Shown here: positions 45,880 to 55,643 of the stretch, piece by piece | Layout of the letters: each line of letters starts with the position of its first letter | How positions within the stretch are numbered: position 1 is the first letter of the stretch | Assembly (NCBI RefSeq): GCF_004000235.1 | Contig: NZ_RCIO01000001.1 | Location: 434,001-498,000, forward strand | Length of the DNA: 64,000 nt | DNA from: Mesorhizobium sp. Z1-4 | GTDB taxonomy: Bacteria; Pseudomonadota; Alphaproteobacteria; Rhizobiales; Rhizobiaceae | Reading direction: 5' to 3' | The notes under the pieces: model-generated | Seen by the model: the letters and a program-made list of their open reading frames with translations, nothing else | Databases searched by the model: none | What the model was told of the DNA's origin: nothing | Program-made: the position numbers and the translations under genes

Positions 45880-47838
45880 TCACGTCGCCAGCTTGGGGAT
45901 ATTGCGGTAGAGTTCGAGCGCCTCGGGGTTTGCCAGTGCTTCCTGGTTCTTGACCTGGCGGCCGTGGACAATGTCGCGTACGGCGAGCTCGGTGATCTTG
46001 CCGGACTTGGTGCGCGGAATGTCCGCCACCGCAACGATGCGCGCCGGGACGTGGCGGGGCGTCGCTCCGCTGCGTATCTTGGCGCGGATCCGAGCCTCGA
46101 GCGCCTCGTCGAGCTCCACGCCCTCGGCCAGCCGCACGAACAGCACCACCCGCACGTCATCTTCCCACTGCTGGCCGATGCAGATCGATTCCAGCACCTC
46201 TTCGAGCTGCTCGACCTGGTTGTAGATTTCAGCCGTACCGATACGCACGCCGCCGGGATTCAGCGTCGCATCCGAACGGCCATGAATGATCATGCCGCCA
46301 TGCTCGGTCCATTCGGCGAAGTCGCCATGGCACCAGATATTGTCGAAGCGTTCGAAATAGGCGGAGCGGTATTTTGCACCGTCTGGATCGTTCCAGAACA
46401 TGATCGGCATGGACGGAAACGCCCTGGTGCAGACCAGTTCGCCCTTCTCGCGCTCGATGTGCCTGCCATCATCGTCCCAGACGTCGGTTGCCATGCCGAG
46501 ACCCGGACCCTGAATTTCGCCGCTCCACACAGGTTTGATCGGTATTCCCAGCACAAAGCATGCGGCAACGTCGGTACCGCCCGAAATCGAGGCCAGATGA
46601 ACATCATCCTTGATGCCGGAATAGACGAACTCGAACCCTTCGGGCGAGAGCGGTGAGCCGGTTGAGGAAATCACCCGCACGGTCGAAAGATCATGCGTCT
46701 TTTTCGGCTCCAGACCTGACTTGCGGACAGAGTCGATGAACTTCGCCGACGTTCCGAAATAGGTCATCTTCTCCGCGTCTGCGTAGTCGAACATCGCGTT
46801 GCCGTCCGGGTAGAACGGCGAGCCGTCATACAGCAGCAGCGTCGCGCCCGTCGCCAGTCCGGTGACCAGCCAGTTCCACATCATCCAGCCGCATGTGGTG
46901 AAATAGAAGAAACGATCGCCGGGCTTGATCCCGGCGTGGAGCTGGTGCTCCTTGAGATGCTGCAACAGCATGCCGCCGGCCGAATGAACAATGCATTTGG
47001 GAATGCCGGTCGTGCCGGATGAAAACAGAATGTAGAGCGGGTGGTCGAAAGGCAGCCGCTCGAAGGTCATGGGCTGGGCGGCATAGGGCGCAATCGCCTG
47101 GTCGAGTGCGGTTGCCCGGCCGATCTGCGAAGCCGTCGCTTCTGACTTGCCGATATAATCGACAATCAAGGCAGCGCGCACCGAAGGCAACTGCTCCAGC
47201 ACCTCCGCAATCTTGCCGCCTACATCAATGGTCTTGCCGTTGTAGTAGTAGCCATCGGCGGCAACGAAGACCGCCGGCTCGATCTGTCCGAACCGGTCGA
47301 GCACACCCTGGGTGCCGAAATCCGGCGAACAGGATGACCAGACAGCGCCAAGCGACGCCACGGCGAGCATGGCGGCGATCGTCTCGGGCATATTCGGTAT
47401 CATCGCGGCCACCCGGTCGCCGGCTTTTACATCCTGATCCCGAAGGAATTGCTGGATGCGCGAAACCCTGTCGCGCAGCTCGTCCCAGCTCCAGCGCAGA
47501 TCGACCTTGTCTTCGCCACGGAAAACGATCGCGTCACCCGATCCGCCACCCGCCAGCAGGTTTTCGGCGAAGTTCATTTTCGCTTCGGGAAAGAACCTTG
47601 CGCCCGGCATCTTGTCGCCGTCGGCAAGCACCGTTTCGCCACGGTCGCCCACAACCCCGCAATAGTCCCAGATGAGGCTCCAGAAGCCCTCGCGGTCCTC
47701 AATCGACCAGGTGTGAAGCGCGTCATAATCTTCCAGCGGCCGTCCGGCGCGCGCCGATGCCTGCTTCATGAAATCACCAAGGTTCGAGCTTTTCACCCTC
47801 TCCGGCGAAGGCGTCCAAAGCGGCTCTGCATGCGGCAT
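45880..47838 (-). CDS. Acetoacetate--CoA ligase
   Basis: ATP-dependent enzyme activating acetoacetate (from PHB breakdown) to acetoacetyl-CoA in the cytoplasm; named acsA2 in Sinorhizobium. 652 residues, an ANL-superfamily ligase. Seen: N-terminal WSIEDREGFWSLIWDYCGV, the AMP-binding P-loop LFSSGTTGIPKCIVHSAGG near residue 272, TTCGWMMWN, and the hinge/C-terminal GRSDATLNPGGVRIGTAEIY near 535. The final PRTKSGKITELAV holds the catalytic lysine. GAGGAG precedes the ATG. A propionate or acetate ligase is less likely given the GRSDATLN type motif. Confidence 0.93.
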   Translation of the reverse strand: MPHAEPLWTPSPERVKSSNLGDFMKQASARAGRPLEDYDALHTWSIEDREGFWSLIWDYCGVVGDRGETVLADGDKMPGARFFPEAKMNFAENLLAGGGSGDAIVFRGEDKVDLRWSWDELRDRVSRIQQFLRDQDVKAGDRVAAMIPNMPETIAAMLAVASLGAVWSSCSPDFGTQGVLDRFGQIEPAVFVAADGYYYNGKTIDVGGKIAEVLEQLPSVRAALIVDYIGKSEATASQIGRATALDQAIAPYAAQPMTFERLPFDHPLYILFSSGTTGIPKCIVHSAGGMLLQHLKEHQLHAGIKPGDRFFYFTTCGWMMWNWLVTGLATGATLLLYDGSPFYPDGNAMFDYADAEKMTYFGTSAKFIDSVRKSGLEPKKTHDLSTVRVISSTGSPLSPEGFEFVYSGIKDDVHLASISGGTDVAACFVLGIPIKPVWSGEIQGPGLGMATDVWDDDGRHIEREKGELVCTRAFPSMPIMFWNDPDGAKYRSAYFERFDNIWCHGDFAEWTEHGGMIIHGRSDATLNPGGVRIGTAEIYNQVEQLEEVLESICIGQQWEDDVRVVLFVRLAEGVELDEALEARIRAKIRSGATPRHVPARIVAVADIPRTKSGKITELAVRDIVHGRQVKNQEALANPEALELYRNIPKLAT

Positions 47839-48054
47839 CAGCTATTCTCCTCTCAGGCGGCTTGCTTATGGCGTGCGAACCAGGCGCGGGCAATAGGTTG
47901 AAAATACCAACAGGTCCTGCGTTTCATCCGACGCTGCCACTGTAAGGATGCGCCATCGCGAAGCCATAAATGCTTGAAATGCGTTGTGACTTGTTTAGGC
48001 AAGGAATGGGTTCCGGTGCCGATCAGGCACCGGTCAGGCAAACAAAGGGGCGTG

Positions 48055-49884
48055 ATGCCGCAACCGGCGGTCAAGAGGCTGATCTGGCTGGGTGGAGCCG
48101 CCATCGTGCTTGCGGTGGCGCTGCTGGTTGCGCTGCCGTTCATCGCCTCGACCCAGATCGTCCGCGACCGTATCGCCCAGGAGCTGTCGCACTGGTCGGG
48201 CTACCAGGTGACTCTGGGCGCCGAGACCAGCATCGAGGTCTGGCCGGTCGTTACCGCGCGCCTCACAGACGTGACGTTCTCGGAATTCGGCGGCGGCGGC
48301 CGCCCGGTTGCCCGCGTCGACAGAATTGACGCCGCTCTGGCAGCACTGCCGGCGTTGCGCGGCGAGATCGTGTTTTCGCAGCTCCGCCTATTGCGGCCGA
48401 CAATCACCCTGTCGTCGGGTAGATTGCCTGCGCCGCCGGCCGGTTTGCCGCCTGGCCGCATTGCAGATGCATTGACCGCAATGCGCTCGATCCTCGCCGA
48501 AAACGCGGCGGACCCCGACCTTTCGCAACTGCCCGGCGATGCGCTTCCCGGCGTCGAAATCGTGGAAGGCAAGCTTGCGGTACTGCACGACGGAAAGTCT
48601 GCGGAGTTGCTTTCAGCTGTCAGCGGCAGGCTGGCATGGCCCGCGTTCAACCGCGCCGCTTCGGTGACGGCTTCGGGTATCTGGCGCGGCGAACTTGTCG
48701 ATATCTCCTTCGAGACCGCCCAGCCGCTTGCCCTTCTGGTCGGTGCTGCCGCTCCAGCAACCATCGGGCTCGATTCGGCGCCACTCAATCTCGATTTCAA
48801 AGGCACTACCAGCTTCGGCAACGACGGCTTCGTTCAGGGACAGGGCTCGCTTTCATCTCCTTCCCTCAGGCGCATTCTGGAATGGTCAGGCAACGAGATC
48901 ACGCCGGGATCAGCGATCGGTGCCGTGTCGCTCGAAGCAAAAGTGAGCGGCTCGCTGCGCCGACTCAACCTTTCGGACGCCAGCGTAACGCTGGACGGCA
49001 ACCCCAGCCGCGGCACGCTCGAAATCTCGCTCGGCGAAAAGATACCCACCGTCGCCGGCACGCTGGCGTTCCAGACCATCAACCTGCAATCATTCCTGTC
49101 GGCGTTCTCGGCGCTCACGCCGGACCGCTGGGGCCGCTACAGCACCATTGACGGGCAAGTTGCCGAGCAGATGAACCTCGACCTGCGGCTGTCCGCGGAC
49201 ACGGCCACCGCCGGCACACTATCCTTTACCGGTGTCGCCGCGACCGCGCAGATCAGGGGCGGGCTTGCAGCTTTCGATATTTCCGACGCGCGCGCATTCG
49301 ACGGCGCCATACAGGCCGGCTTCCGTATCGACCAGCCGAACGCTGCCAGCCGTGTCGAAGTGCGCCTGCGCGGCGTCGGCATCGATCTCGGGGCACTCGC
49401 CCAGACCATGCAGGTCTCCTACCTCATGCCGATTGCACGCGGCGACCTGATGATCTCACTCAAGGGCGACGGCAACGACTGGACCTCGATCATGCGGACC
49501 GCGCAAGGGTCGCTGTCGCTCAATCTGGGAGCGGGCGCCATGGCCGGCGTCGATCTGGCGGCGTTTTCCGACAAAGCTCGCAAGGGCGAGTTCTTTCCGC
49601 TCAACGAAGCCTCGGGCGGCGTGCTCAACTTCGACAGCCTGGTGATGAAAGCGCGGGTGGAAAACGGCACAGCGCGGCTGCAGCGCGCCGAGGTGACCTC
49701 AGGCAATCAAAGGGTCGAGCTCAGCGGGCTGGTGCCCCTGCCTGGCCGGGGACTGGCACTCACAGGGACGATCGGCGCAAAGATGGAAGGCGATGAGAAA
49801 GATCCCGCACGAATGCAGTTCTTTGTCGGCGGGTCGTGGGACTCGCCCTATGTCTCGCCAGTCATTCCACCTGACCTGGAATAG
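48055..49884 (+). CDS. AsmA-family protein
   Basis: A 609-residue protein with one N-terminal membrane segment (IWLGGAAIVLAVALLVALPF, about residues 9-28) and a large periplasmic beta-rich part. The AsmA_2-like C-terminal region has ARGDLMISLKGDGNDWTSIM and AQGSLSLNLGAGAMAGVDLAAF near 490, then LPLPGRGLALTGTIGAK-like ending. AsmA-like proteins are thought to move lipids between membranes. The ATG at 48055 (AGGGG before it) is chosen instead of one at 47974 because it starts just before the membrane segment. A hairpin (48013-48033) lies in its leader. Confidence 0.85.
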   Translation: MPQPAVKRLIWLGGAAIVLAVALLVALPFIASTQIVRDRIAQELSHWSGYQVTLGAETSIEVWPVVTARLTDVTFSEFGGGGRPVARVDRIDAALAALPALRGEIVFSQLRLLRPTITLSSGRLPAPPAGLPPGRIADALTAMRSILAENAADPDLSQLPGDALPGVEIVEGKLAVLHDGKSAELLSAVSGRLAWPAFNRAASVTASGIWRGELVDISFETAQPLALLVGAAAPATIGLDSAPLNLDFKGTTSFGNDGFVQGQGSLSSPSLRRILEWSGNEITPGSAIGAVSLEAKVSGSLRRLNLSDASVTLDGNPSRGTLEISLGEKIPTVAGTLAFQTINLQSFLSAFSALTPDRWGRYSTIDGQVAEQMNLDLRLSADTATAGTLSFTGVAATAQIRGGLAAFDISDARAFDGAIQAGFRIDQPNAASRVEVRLRGVGIDLGALAQTMQVSYLMPIARGDLMISLKGDGNDWTSIMRTAQGSLSLNLGAGAMAGVDLAAFSDKARKGEFFPLNEASGGVLNFDSLVMKARVENGTARLQRAEVTSGNQRVELSGLVPLPGRGLALTGTIGAKMEGDEKDPARMQFFVGGSWDSPYVSPVIPPDLE

Positions 49885-49887
49885 ACC

Positions 49888-50712
49888 TTAGCCGCCTTCC
49901 TTGCGCGCCGCCTGCTCATCGCGTGCGCGCTGAACCTCCCGCTGCTTGTTCAGCAATGAGGCGGCGATGACGCCCGTCGTCACAACCGCGATCAGGATTG
50001 TACAGACGGCGTTGATTTCCGGCGTCACGCCGAGCCTGACCTGGCTGTAGATTTTCATCGGCAGCGTGGTTGCGCCCGGGCCGGAGGTAAAGCTTGCAAT
50101 CACCAGATCGTCCAGCGACAGCGTGAAGGCCAGCATCCAGCCCGAAATCACGGCCGGCAGGATAACCGGCAGCGTGACCTGGAAGAACGTCCGGACCGGC
50201 GTCGCGCCAAGGTCCATCGCGGCTTCTTCCAGCGACCGGTCGAAGGTCAGGAGCCTCGATTGCACCACAACGGCGACGAAGCACATCGAGAATGTGATGT
50301 GCGCCAGCGTCACTGTAAGGAACCCGCGATCGAGGCCGACTGCGACGAAAAGCAAAAGCAGGGAAAGGCCGGTTATCACCTCCGGCATCACCAGCGGCGC
50401 AAACACCATGCCGGTGAAAAGCACACGGCCGCGGAACCGCAGATGCCGGGTCAACGTGATCGCCGCCATGGTTCCGAGCACCGTCGCCACAGTTGCCGAA
50501 ATCAGCGCAACACGGAACGTTACCCAGGCGGCGTCCAACAAACCCTGGTTCGAAAACAGCTCCACATACCATTTGGTCGAGAAGCCCGACCACACCGTCA
50601 CCAGCCGTGATTCGTTGAAGGAATAGATTACAAGCAGCAGGATCGGCAGATAAAGAAACGCGAACCCTGCGACCAGCGACACCACATTGAACCGGGACAG
50701 ACCGTTGTTCAT
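49888..50712 (-). CDS. potI: Putrescine/spermidine ABC transporter permease PotI-like
   Basis: A 274-residue inner-membrane permease with six hydrophobic segments, paired with the PotH-like protein. The EAA loop EEAAMDLGATPVRTFFQVTLP (near residue 165) docks to PotG. The tail after ISLLNKQREVQRARDEQ is charged. The ATG at 50712 is used; the 44 residues upstream in the frame overlap the potH end in another frame. The gene order potF-potG-potH-potI matches the E. coli putrescine system. It converges with the AsmA gene with a 3-base gap. Confidence 0.9.
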   Translation of the reverse strand: MNNGLSRFNVVSLVAGFAFLYLPILLLVIYSFNESRLVTVWSGFSTKWYVELFSNQGLLDAAWVTFRVALISATVATVLGTMAAITLTRHLRFRGRVLFTGMVFAPLVMPEVITGLSLLLLFVAVGLDRGFLTVTLAHITFSMCFVAVVVQSRLLTFDRSLEEAAMDLGATPVRTFFQVTLPVILPAVISGWMLAFTLSLDDLVIASFTSGPGATTLPMKIYSQVRLGVTPEINAVCTILIAVVTTGVIAASLLNKQREVQRARDEQAARKEGG

Positions 50713-50720
50713 AGCCGCCC

Positions 50721-51683
50721 CTATTCCTGCGCGCGGGCCTGCGCCCGCTGGAACAGCACAATCGGCACCACCAGTATCAGAAGCAGGATGATGGCCACCG
50801 CCGAGGCGAGCGGCCAGTCGCGGTTGTTGAAGAACTCGCTCCACAGCGTCTTGCCGATCATGAGCGTGCGGGACCCGCCGAGGAGGTCGGGAATGACGAA
50901 CTCGCCGACAGCGGGAATGAAGACCAGCAGGCAGCCAGCCACGACGCCTGGCAATGACAGCGGGAAGGTGATCTTCCAGAAAGCCGACAAAGGCCGGCAG
51001 CCGAGATCCTGGGCGGCTTCGATCAGCGAATGATCGAGCTTCTCCAGCGCCGAATAGAGCGGCAGAACCATGAATGGCAGGTAAGAGTAGACGATACCGA
51101 TATAGACCGCCGTGTTGGTGTTCATGATCACCAGCGGCTCGTTGACCAGCCCTATGTTGAGCAGCAGCTGGTTAAGCAGGCCTTCGGGCTTCAGAATGCC
51201 GATCCAGGCGTAAACGCGGATCAGAAAGCTGGTCCAGAACGGCAGAATGACGAGCATCAGCAAGGTCGGGCGCATCGACTGCGGCGCGCGCGCCATCGCA
51301 TAAGCAACCGGATAGCCGACCAGCAGGGTCAGAAAGGTCGAAACCGCGGCGATCTTGAGGCTGGAAAAATAGGCCACCGAAAGATAGGGGCGCTCGAAGA
51401 AGTCGATGCTGAAACCGCCCTGGCAGAGATCCGCTCCAATGCCGATGTACCCCAGCAAGTCGCACATCAGGAGGTGATAGTTCTCCAAGTCGAACTCGGA
51501 GAGCCGGGCAAAGAAATCGCGCAGTCCTTCCAGGGCGGGTGTATATGGCGGCATCGATATCGCCAGGTCCGACAGCGATATTTTGAAGACGATGACGAAG
51601 GGGATCAGAAAGAAAAAGAGCAGCCAGGCGTAAGGTACGGCGATGACGACCCGGCTTGCGATTGCTGAGAAGATGCGCCGCAT
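50721..51683 (-). CDS. potH: Putrescine/spermidine ABC transporter permease PotH-like
   Basis: A 320-residue permease with six hydrophobic segments and an extended loop after the first (SDLAISMPPYTPALEGL, about residues 35-90) typical of PotB/PotH. The EAA loop is IEAAQDLGCRPLSAFWKITFP near residue 223, and FVIPDLLGGSRTLMIGKTLW follows. The ATG at 51683 lies 11 bases after the potG stop with GAGGG in between. The longer frame start at 51740 overlaps potG and is not used. Confidence 0.9.
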   Translation of the reverse strand: MRRIFSAIASRVVIAVPYAWLLFFFLIPFVIVFKISLSDLAISMPPYTPALEGLRDFFARLSEFDLENYHLLMCDLLGYIGIGADLCQGGFSIDFFERPYLSVAYFSSLKIAAVSTFLTLLVGYPVAYAMARAPQSMRPTLLMLVILPFWTSFLIRVYAWIGILKPEGLLNQLLLNIGLVNEPLVIMNTNTAVYIGIVYSYLPFMVLPLYSALEKLDHSLIEAAQDLGCRPLSAFWKITFPLSLPGVVAGCLLVFIPAVGEFVIPDLLGGSRTLMIGKTLWSEFFNNRDWPLASAVAIILLLILVVPIVLFQRAQARAQE

Positions 51684-51694
51684 GGTTGTCGCCC

Positions 51695-52837
51695 TCACCG
51701 CGTCAGCACGACGCCGGCATCGGGAGCGAAGGTGATCCACGCCCGGTCATCCCAGGTCAACGGGTCTTCGACCAGCCGCGAGCTGTTCAACATCGCCGAC
51801 TTGACCACCCGGCCGTCGTCGAGCTTGACGTGGTAGATCGTCATGTCGCCGAGATATGCGATATCCCACACCGCGCCCGACATCACATTGTCCGCCCCGG
51901 CTTCCGGCTTGCGGGATGCAACGCGCACCTTTTCAGGGCGAATCGCAAACGCCACCTGATCGCCGACCGCAGCGTCGCCTGCATTGTCTGCGGCGATCGT
52001 GAGGCCGTCGCCATAGGCGATGCTTGCCACGCTTCCCTGGCGCGCGCTGACGGAACCGTCGAACAGGTTCACGGAACCAACGAACTCGGCCACAAAGCGC
52101 GAGGCCGGTGCCTCGTAGGTCTCGGCCGGCGTCGCGACCTGCATTACCTCGCCCTTGTCGAGAATGGCGATCCGGTCGGCCATGGTCATGGCCTCTTCCT
52201 GGTCATGTGTGACGACAACGAAGGTGAGGCCCAGCTCCTGCTGGAGATCGGTCAATTCGAACTGCGTTTCCTCGCGCAGCTTCTTGTCGAGCGCGCCCAG
52301 CGGCTCATCGAGCAGGAGCACCTTGGGACGTTTGGCGAGCGAGCGAGCAAGCGCGACACGCTGGCGCTGCCCGCCGGAAAGCTGGTGAGGCTTGCGCTTG
52401 GCGAACTGCTCAAGCTTGACCATCTTGAGCATCTCGGCGACACGCGCCGCAATCTGGTCGCGCGGCATGCGGTCCTGTTTGAGCCCGAAGCCGATATTGG
52501 CCTCCACCGTCATATGCGGGAAGAGCGCATAGGACTGGAACATCATGTTGACCGGCCGCCGGTAGGGCGGAATGCCGCTCAGGTTCTGGCCGTCGAGAAA
52601 TATCCGCCCTGCGCTCGGTTCCTCGAAGCCGGCGAGCATTCTGAGCAATGTCGTCTTGCCGCAACCCGAGGCGCCCAGAAGGGCGAAAAACTCGCGTTCA
52701 TAGATGTCGAGCGACAGGTCGTTGACGGCAACGAAGTCGCCAAACTTCTTGGTCACGTTCTCTAAGCGGATATAGGGCGTGGCTGCCGGATCGTTCCAGG
52801 GCGCGAAGCTCCTCCGGATGCTGCCTAGCGACTTCAT
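51695..52837 (-). CDS. potG: Polyamine ABC transporter ATP-binding protein PotG-like
   Basis: A 380-residue ATPase. Walker A GASGCGKTT at residues 55-63, Q-loop in MMFQSYALFPHMTV, signature LSGGQRQRVALARSLA near 152, and Walker B VLLLDEPLGALD. The C-terminal TOBE region (about 300-380) has RPEKVRVASRKPEAG. The N-terminus includes 20 residues before the first strand, which is normal in PotG/PotA. It follows potF by 60 bases, with a GC hairpin between them. Confidence 0.93.
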   Translation of the reverse strand: MKSLGSIRRSFAPWNDPAATPYIRLENVTKKFGDFVAVNDLSLDIYEREFFALLGASGCGKTTLLRMLAGFEEPSAGRIFLDGQNLSGIPPYRRPVNMMFQSYALFPHMTVEANIGFGLKQDRMPRDQIAARVAEMLKMVKLEQFAKRKPHQLSGGQRQRVALARSLAKRPKVLLLDEPLGALDKKLREETQFELTDLQQELGLTFVVVTHDQEEAMTMADRIAILDKGEVMQVATPAETYEAPASRFVAEFVGSVNLFDGSVSARQGSVASIAYGDGLTIAADNAGDAAVGDQVAFAIRPEKVRVASRKPEAGADNVMSGAVWDIAYLGDMTIYHVKLDDGRVVKSAMLNSSRLVEDPLTWDDRAWITFAPDAGVVLTR

Positions 52838-52862
52838 GATTTCCGTCCCGCCAGAATTGAAA

Positions 52863-52887
52863 CCGGCCGCGCAATTGGCGCGGCCGG
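52863..52887 (-). terminator. Intercistronic hairpin between potF and potG
   Basis: Ten-base arms (CCGGCCGCGC / GCGCGGCCGG) with an AATTG loop lie just past the potF stop on its strand, followed by TTTCAATTC. It should partly stop or stabilise the transcript, favouring the binding protein over the membrane parts. Confidence 0.7.
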
Positions 52888-52897
52888 CAGAAGTTTT

Positions 52898-53995
52898 CTA
52901 TTGGCCTGTCACGACGCGGGTCCACAGCCGTGTCATGAGCCGCTGCGTGCGTGGGTCAGGCGGGGTTGTCGTGAAGAGATTGTTGAGCGTTGCTTCGTCC
53001 GGATAGACCGCCGGGTCGCCGATCACGTCGGCTTCCAGGAACTCCTGCGAGGCCTTGTTGCCGTTGGCGTAGAAGACATAGTTCGATGCCTTGGCGATTA
53101 CATTCGGGTCCATGATGTAGTTGAGGAAAATGTGCGCTTCCTCGACATTCTTGGCATCGGCGGGGATGGCCATCTGATCGAACCACATCTGCGCGCCCTC
53201 CTTCGGGATCGCATAGTCGACAGACACACCCTGGTCGGCCTCCGCGGCGCGGTCGCGGGCCTGAAACACGTCGCCTGACCAGCCGACGGCCACGCAGATG
53301 TCGCCGTTGGCGAGCGCGCTGATATATTCGGACGAGTGGAACTTGCGGATGTGCGGGCGAATCGACAGCAGCAGTTCTTCCGCCCTGGCCAGTTCGTCCG
53401 GGTCGGTGCTGTTGACGTCCAGCCCGAGATAGTTGAGCGCCGCCGGGATCATCTCGGCCGGCGCGTCAAGCATGAAGACACCGCAATCGGCGAGCTTGGC
53501 GATCATCTCCGGCTTGAAGATCACATCCCAGGAATCGACGCGATCGATGCCGAGCGCATCCTGCACCTTGCGGACATTGTAGCCGATGCCGGTCGTGCCC
53601 CACATGTAGTTGATCGAATATTCGTTGCCGGGATCGTAGCGCGCGGTACGGTCGGCGATCGTGCTCCACATATTGGCGATGTTCGGCAGCTTCGATTTGT
53701 CGAGCTTCTGGAACACGCCCGCCTGAATCTGACGTGCGAGGAATGTGCCGGTCGGAACCACGACGTCGTAACCGGTACTGCCGGCAAGCAGCTTGGTTTC
53801 GAGAATTTCGTTGGAATCGAAGACGTCGTAGACAACCTTGATGCCGGTTTCGGCGGTGAACTCTTCAAGGACCGACTCGTCGATATAGTCGGACCAGTTG
53901 TAGACGTTGACCACGCGCTCCTGAGCAGCAGCGGCCGCCGTAAACGCTACCACCGCGGCAAACGTACCCGAAACGAGGTATGACCTTCGTACCAT
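52898..53995 (-). CDS. potF: Putrescine/spermidine-binding periplasmic protein PotF-like
   Basis: A 365-residue precursor with a signal peptide (VRRSYLVSGTFAAVVAFTAA, cleaved near AAAAAQ). The mature start VVNVYNWSDYIDESVLEEF is the classic PotD/PotF opening. GTFLARQIQAGVFQKLD, YMWGTTGIGYN and DICVAVGWSGDVFQA follow in the expected order, forming the aromatic amine-binding cleft. The ATG at 53995 follows GGGAGA, and the longer frame start at 54088 is unlikely. It is the first pot gene, 109 bases downstream of a glutamine-synthetase-like gene. Confidence 0.92.
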   Translation of the reverse strand: MVRRSYLVSGTFAAVVAFTAAAAAQERVVNVYNWSDYIDESVLEEFTAETGIKVVYDVFDSNEILETKLLAGSTGYDVVVPTGTFLARQIQAGVFQKLDKSKLPNIANMWSTIADRTARYDPGNEYSINYMWGTTGIGYNVRKVQDALGIDRVDSWDVIFKPEMIAKLADCGVFMLDAPAEMIPAALNYLGLDVNSTDPDELARAEELLLSIRPHIRKFHSSEYISALANGDICVAVGWSGDVFQARDRAAEADQGVSVDYAIPKEGAQMWFDQMAIPADAKNVEEAHIFLNYIMDPNVIAKASNYVFYANGNKASQEFLEADVIGDPAVYPDEATLNNLFTTTPPDPRTQRLMTRLWTRVVTGQ

Positions 53996-54104
53996 CTTGT
54001 TCTCCCGTGTCAGTTCTTCCTGGCGCCCGTAGGATGCGGGCATGGCTTGGCTTAAGCCTATTGGCCTCATCGGCATGCGACAAGGCAAAATAAGCCCCGC
54101 GACA

Positions 54105-55553
54105 TCATAGATAGGTGGTGCGTTCCAGCGGCGTGATTTCGCCCCAGAATGCCAGTATTTCGGCGCGCTTCAGGTCGCGGTAGACCTTGGCCAGCAACGG
54201 CCCCAACGCCCGGTCGATAAACTTGCTCCGTGCCGTCAGCTGCAGGGCATCGTCCATGTCGTCGGGAAGGTAGAGTCCGTCCTCGTCATACGCGTTTCCC
54301 TCCACAGGCGGCGGCGGCTTGAGGTTACCCTCGATGCCTTCCACCATGCCCTGCAAAAGCGCCGACATGACAAGATATGGATTGGCGTCCGCGCCGGCGA
54401 TGCGGTGCTCGACACGCCGGTTCTCTTCGGTCGACACAGGGATGCGCAGTGCGACGGAGCGGTTGTTTTCGGCCCAGACGGCGCGTGTGGGCGCGTATGA
54501 GCCCGGCGTAATGCGGCGAAACCCGTTCCAGGTGTTGATGAACAACAGAAGCGATTCCGGCATTGTCTTGAGCAGGCCGGCCACGGCAGCCTCCAGCTTG
54601 CAGCGGCCGTCGTCGCCCGAAAATATGTTGTTGCCTTCGGCATCGAGCATGGAAGCATGCACATGCATGCCGTTGCCGGCATATTCCAGGAACGGCTTGG
54701 CCATGAAGGTGGCGGTGAGACCGTGCGCGCGGGCGCAGCCGATCACAATGCGCCTCAGCATGATCACATCGTCGGCGGCACGAAGCGGGTTCGAGCGGTG
54801 TTTGAGGTTGACCTCGAACTGGCCGGGCGCAGCTTCCTTGATAATCGTATCGATGGGCAGATCCTGCGCGCTCGCGGCATCGCGGATCATGTCGAACAGC
54901 TCCGCGTGCTCGGCCAGATCGTCGAGACCGTACATTCTCAGCCGGTCCGGCCCGCCCGCGGCCCCCACAGGCGCCGGCATGCCGTCGTCCCAGTCCGTGT
55001 CGGGATCGAGCAGATAGAATTCGAGTTCGAAGGCAACGACCGGAAACAAACCCTTGGCGTTGATCTCCGCCACTTTGTGCTTCAGCACCTGGCGCGGATC
55101 GGCCATGAAAGGTTCGCCCTCCGGCGAGAAGGTCTGCAGCAGCACCTGCGCAGTCTTGCGCTTGGCCCACGGCACGATCGACAGCGAACCGCGCGTCGCA
55201 CGGCAATAACCGTCCTTGTCGCCGGTCTCGATGTGCAGCCCGGTTTCCTCGACCTCGCGGCCCCACACATCCAGGCCGTGCAGCGACATCGGGAAATTGA
55301 CGCCTTCCTGAAACGCCTTTTTCAGCGCATCGCCCGGCGCCCATTTGCCGCGCATGACGCCATTGGGGTCGACCATCAGAAACTCGACCGCCTCGATGTC
55401 GGGATGTTCTGCGATGAAGCTTTCGTATTCGGCCCGGTGCTCGGGGGATATGAAGCCATCCAGGCTGGCTGAATCGGAGGCATTCGGCCCCGCAATGTCG
55501 GGAGCCGTGGAAGGGGCGGACGTTTCGGCGCTGCCGACTGCCGTATCGTGCAA
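54105..55553 (-). CDS. Glutamine-synthetase-like ligase, probable gamma-glutamylputrescine synthetase
   Basis: A 482-residue GS-fold ligase of the PuuA type, which joins glutamate to putrescine as the first step of polyamine breakdown. Seen: VEFLMVDPNGVMRGKWAP near residue 54, VVAFELEFYLL near 172, PGQFEVNLKHRSNPLRAAD near 248, GNGMHVHASM near 285, and RVEHRIAGADANPYLVMSAL near 390. The N-terminus has a Ser/Ala/Pro-rich tail of about 35 residues. Location just upstream of potFGHI supports polyamine use. True glutamine synthetase GlnA is an unlikely alternative. Confidence 0.85.
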   Translation of the reverse strand: MHDTAVGSAETSAPSTAPDIAGPNASDSASLDGFISPEHRAEYESFIAEHPDIEAVEFLMVDPNGVMRGKWAPGDALKKAFQEGVNFPMSLHGLDVWGREVEETGLHIETGDKDGYCRATRGSLSIVPWAKRKTAQVLLQTFSPEGEPFMADPRQVLKHKVAEINAKGLFPVVAFELEFYLLDPDTDWDDGMPAPVGAAGGPDRLRMYGLDDLAEHAELFDMIRDAASAQDLPIDTIIKEAAPGQFEVNLKHRSNPLRAADDVIMLRRIVIGCARAHGLTATFMAKPFLEYAGNGMHVHASMLDAEGNNIFSGDDGRCKLEAAVAGLLKTMPESLLLFINTWNGFRRITPGSYAPTRAVWAENNRSVALRIPVSTEENRRVEHRIAGADANPYLVMSALLQGMVEGIEGNLKPPPPVEGNAYDEDGLYLPDDMDDALQLTARSKFIDRALGPLLAKVYRDLKRAEILAFWGEITPLERTTYL

Positions 55554-55643
55554 GATGAGCCTGTTCAGACGTTAATGACGCCGACAGGTTGGCCCGCCCG
55601 CGTGAGAGCTGTCAATGGCGGATGAGGTGCCGCTCAAAAAGCC

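Noticed and set aside
54105-55553. Calling the first ligase glnA
   Set aside because: Sequence and context (next to potFGHI) fit the PuuA group; it lacks the GlnA-type adenylylation and motif pattern as far as can be judged by eye.
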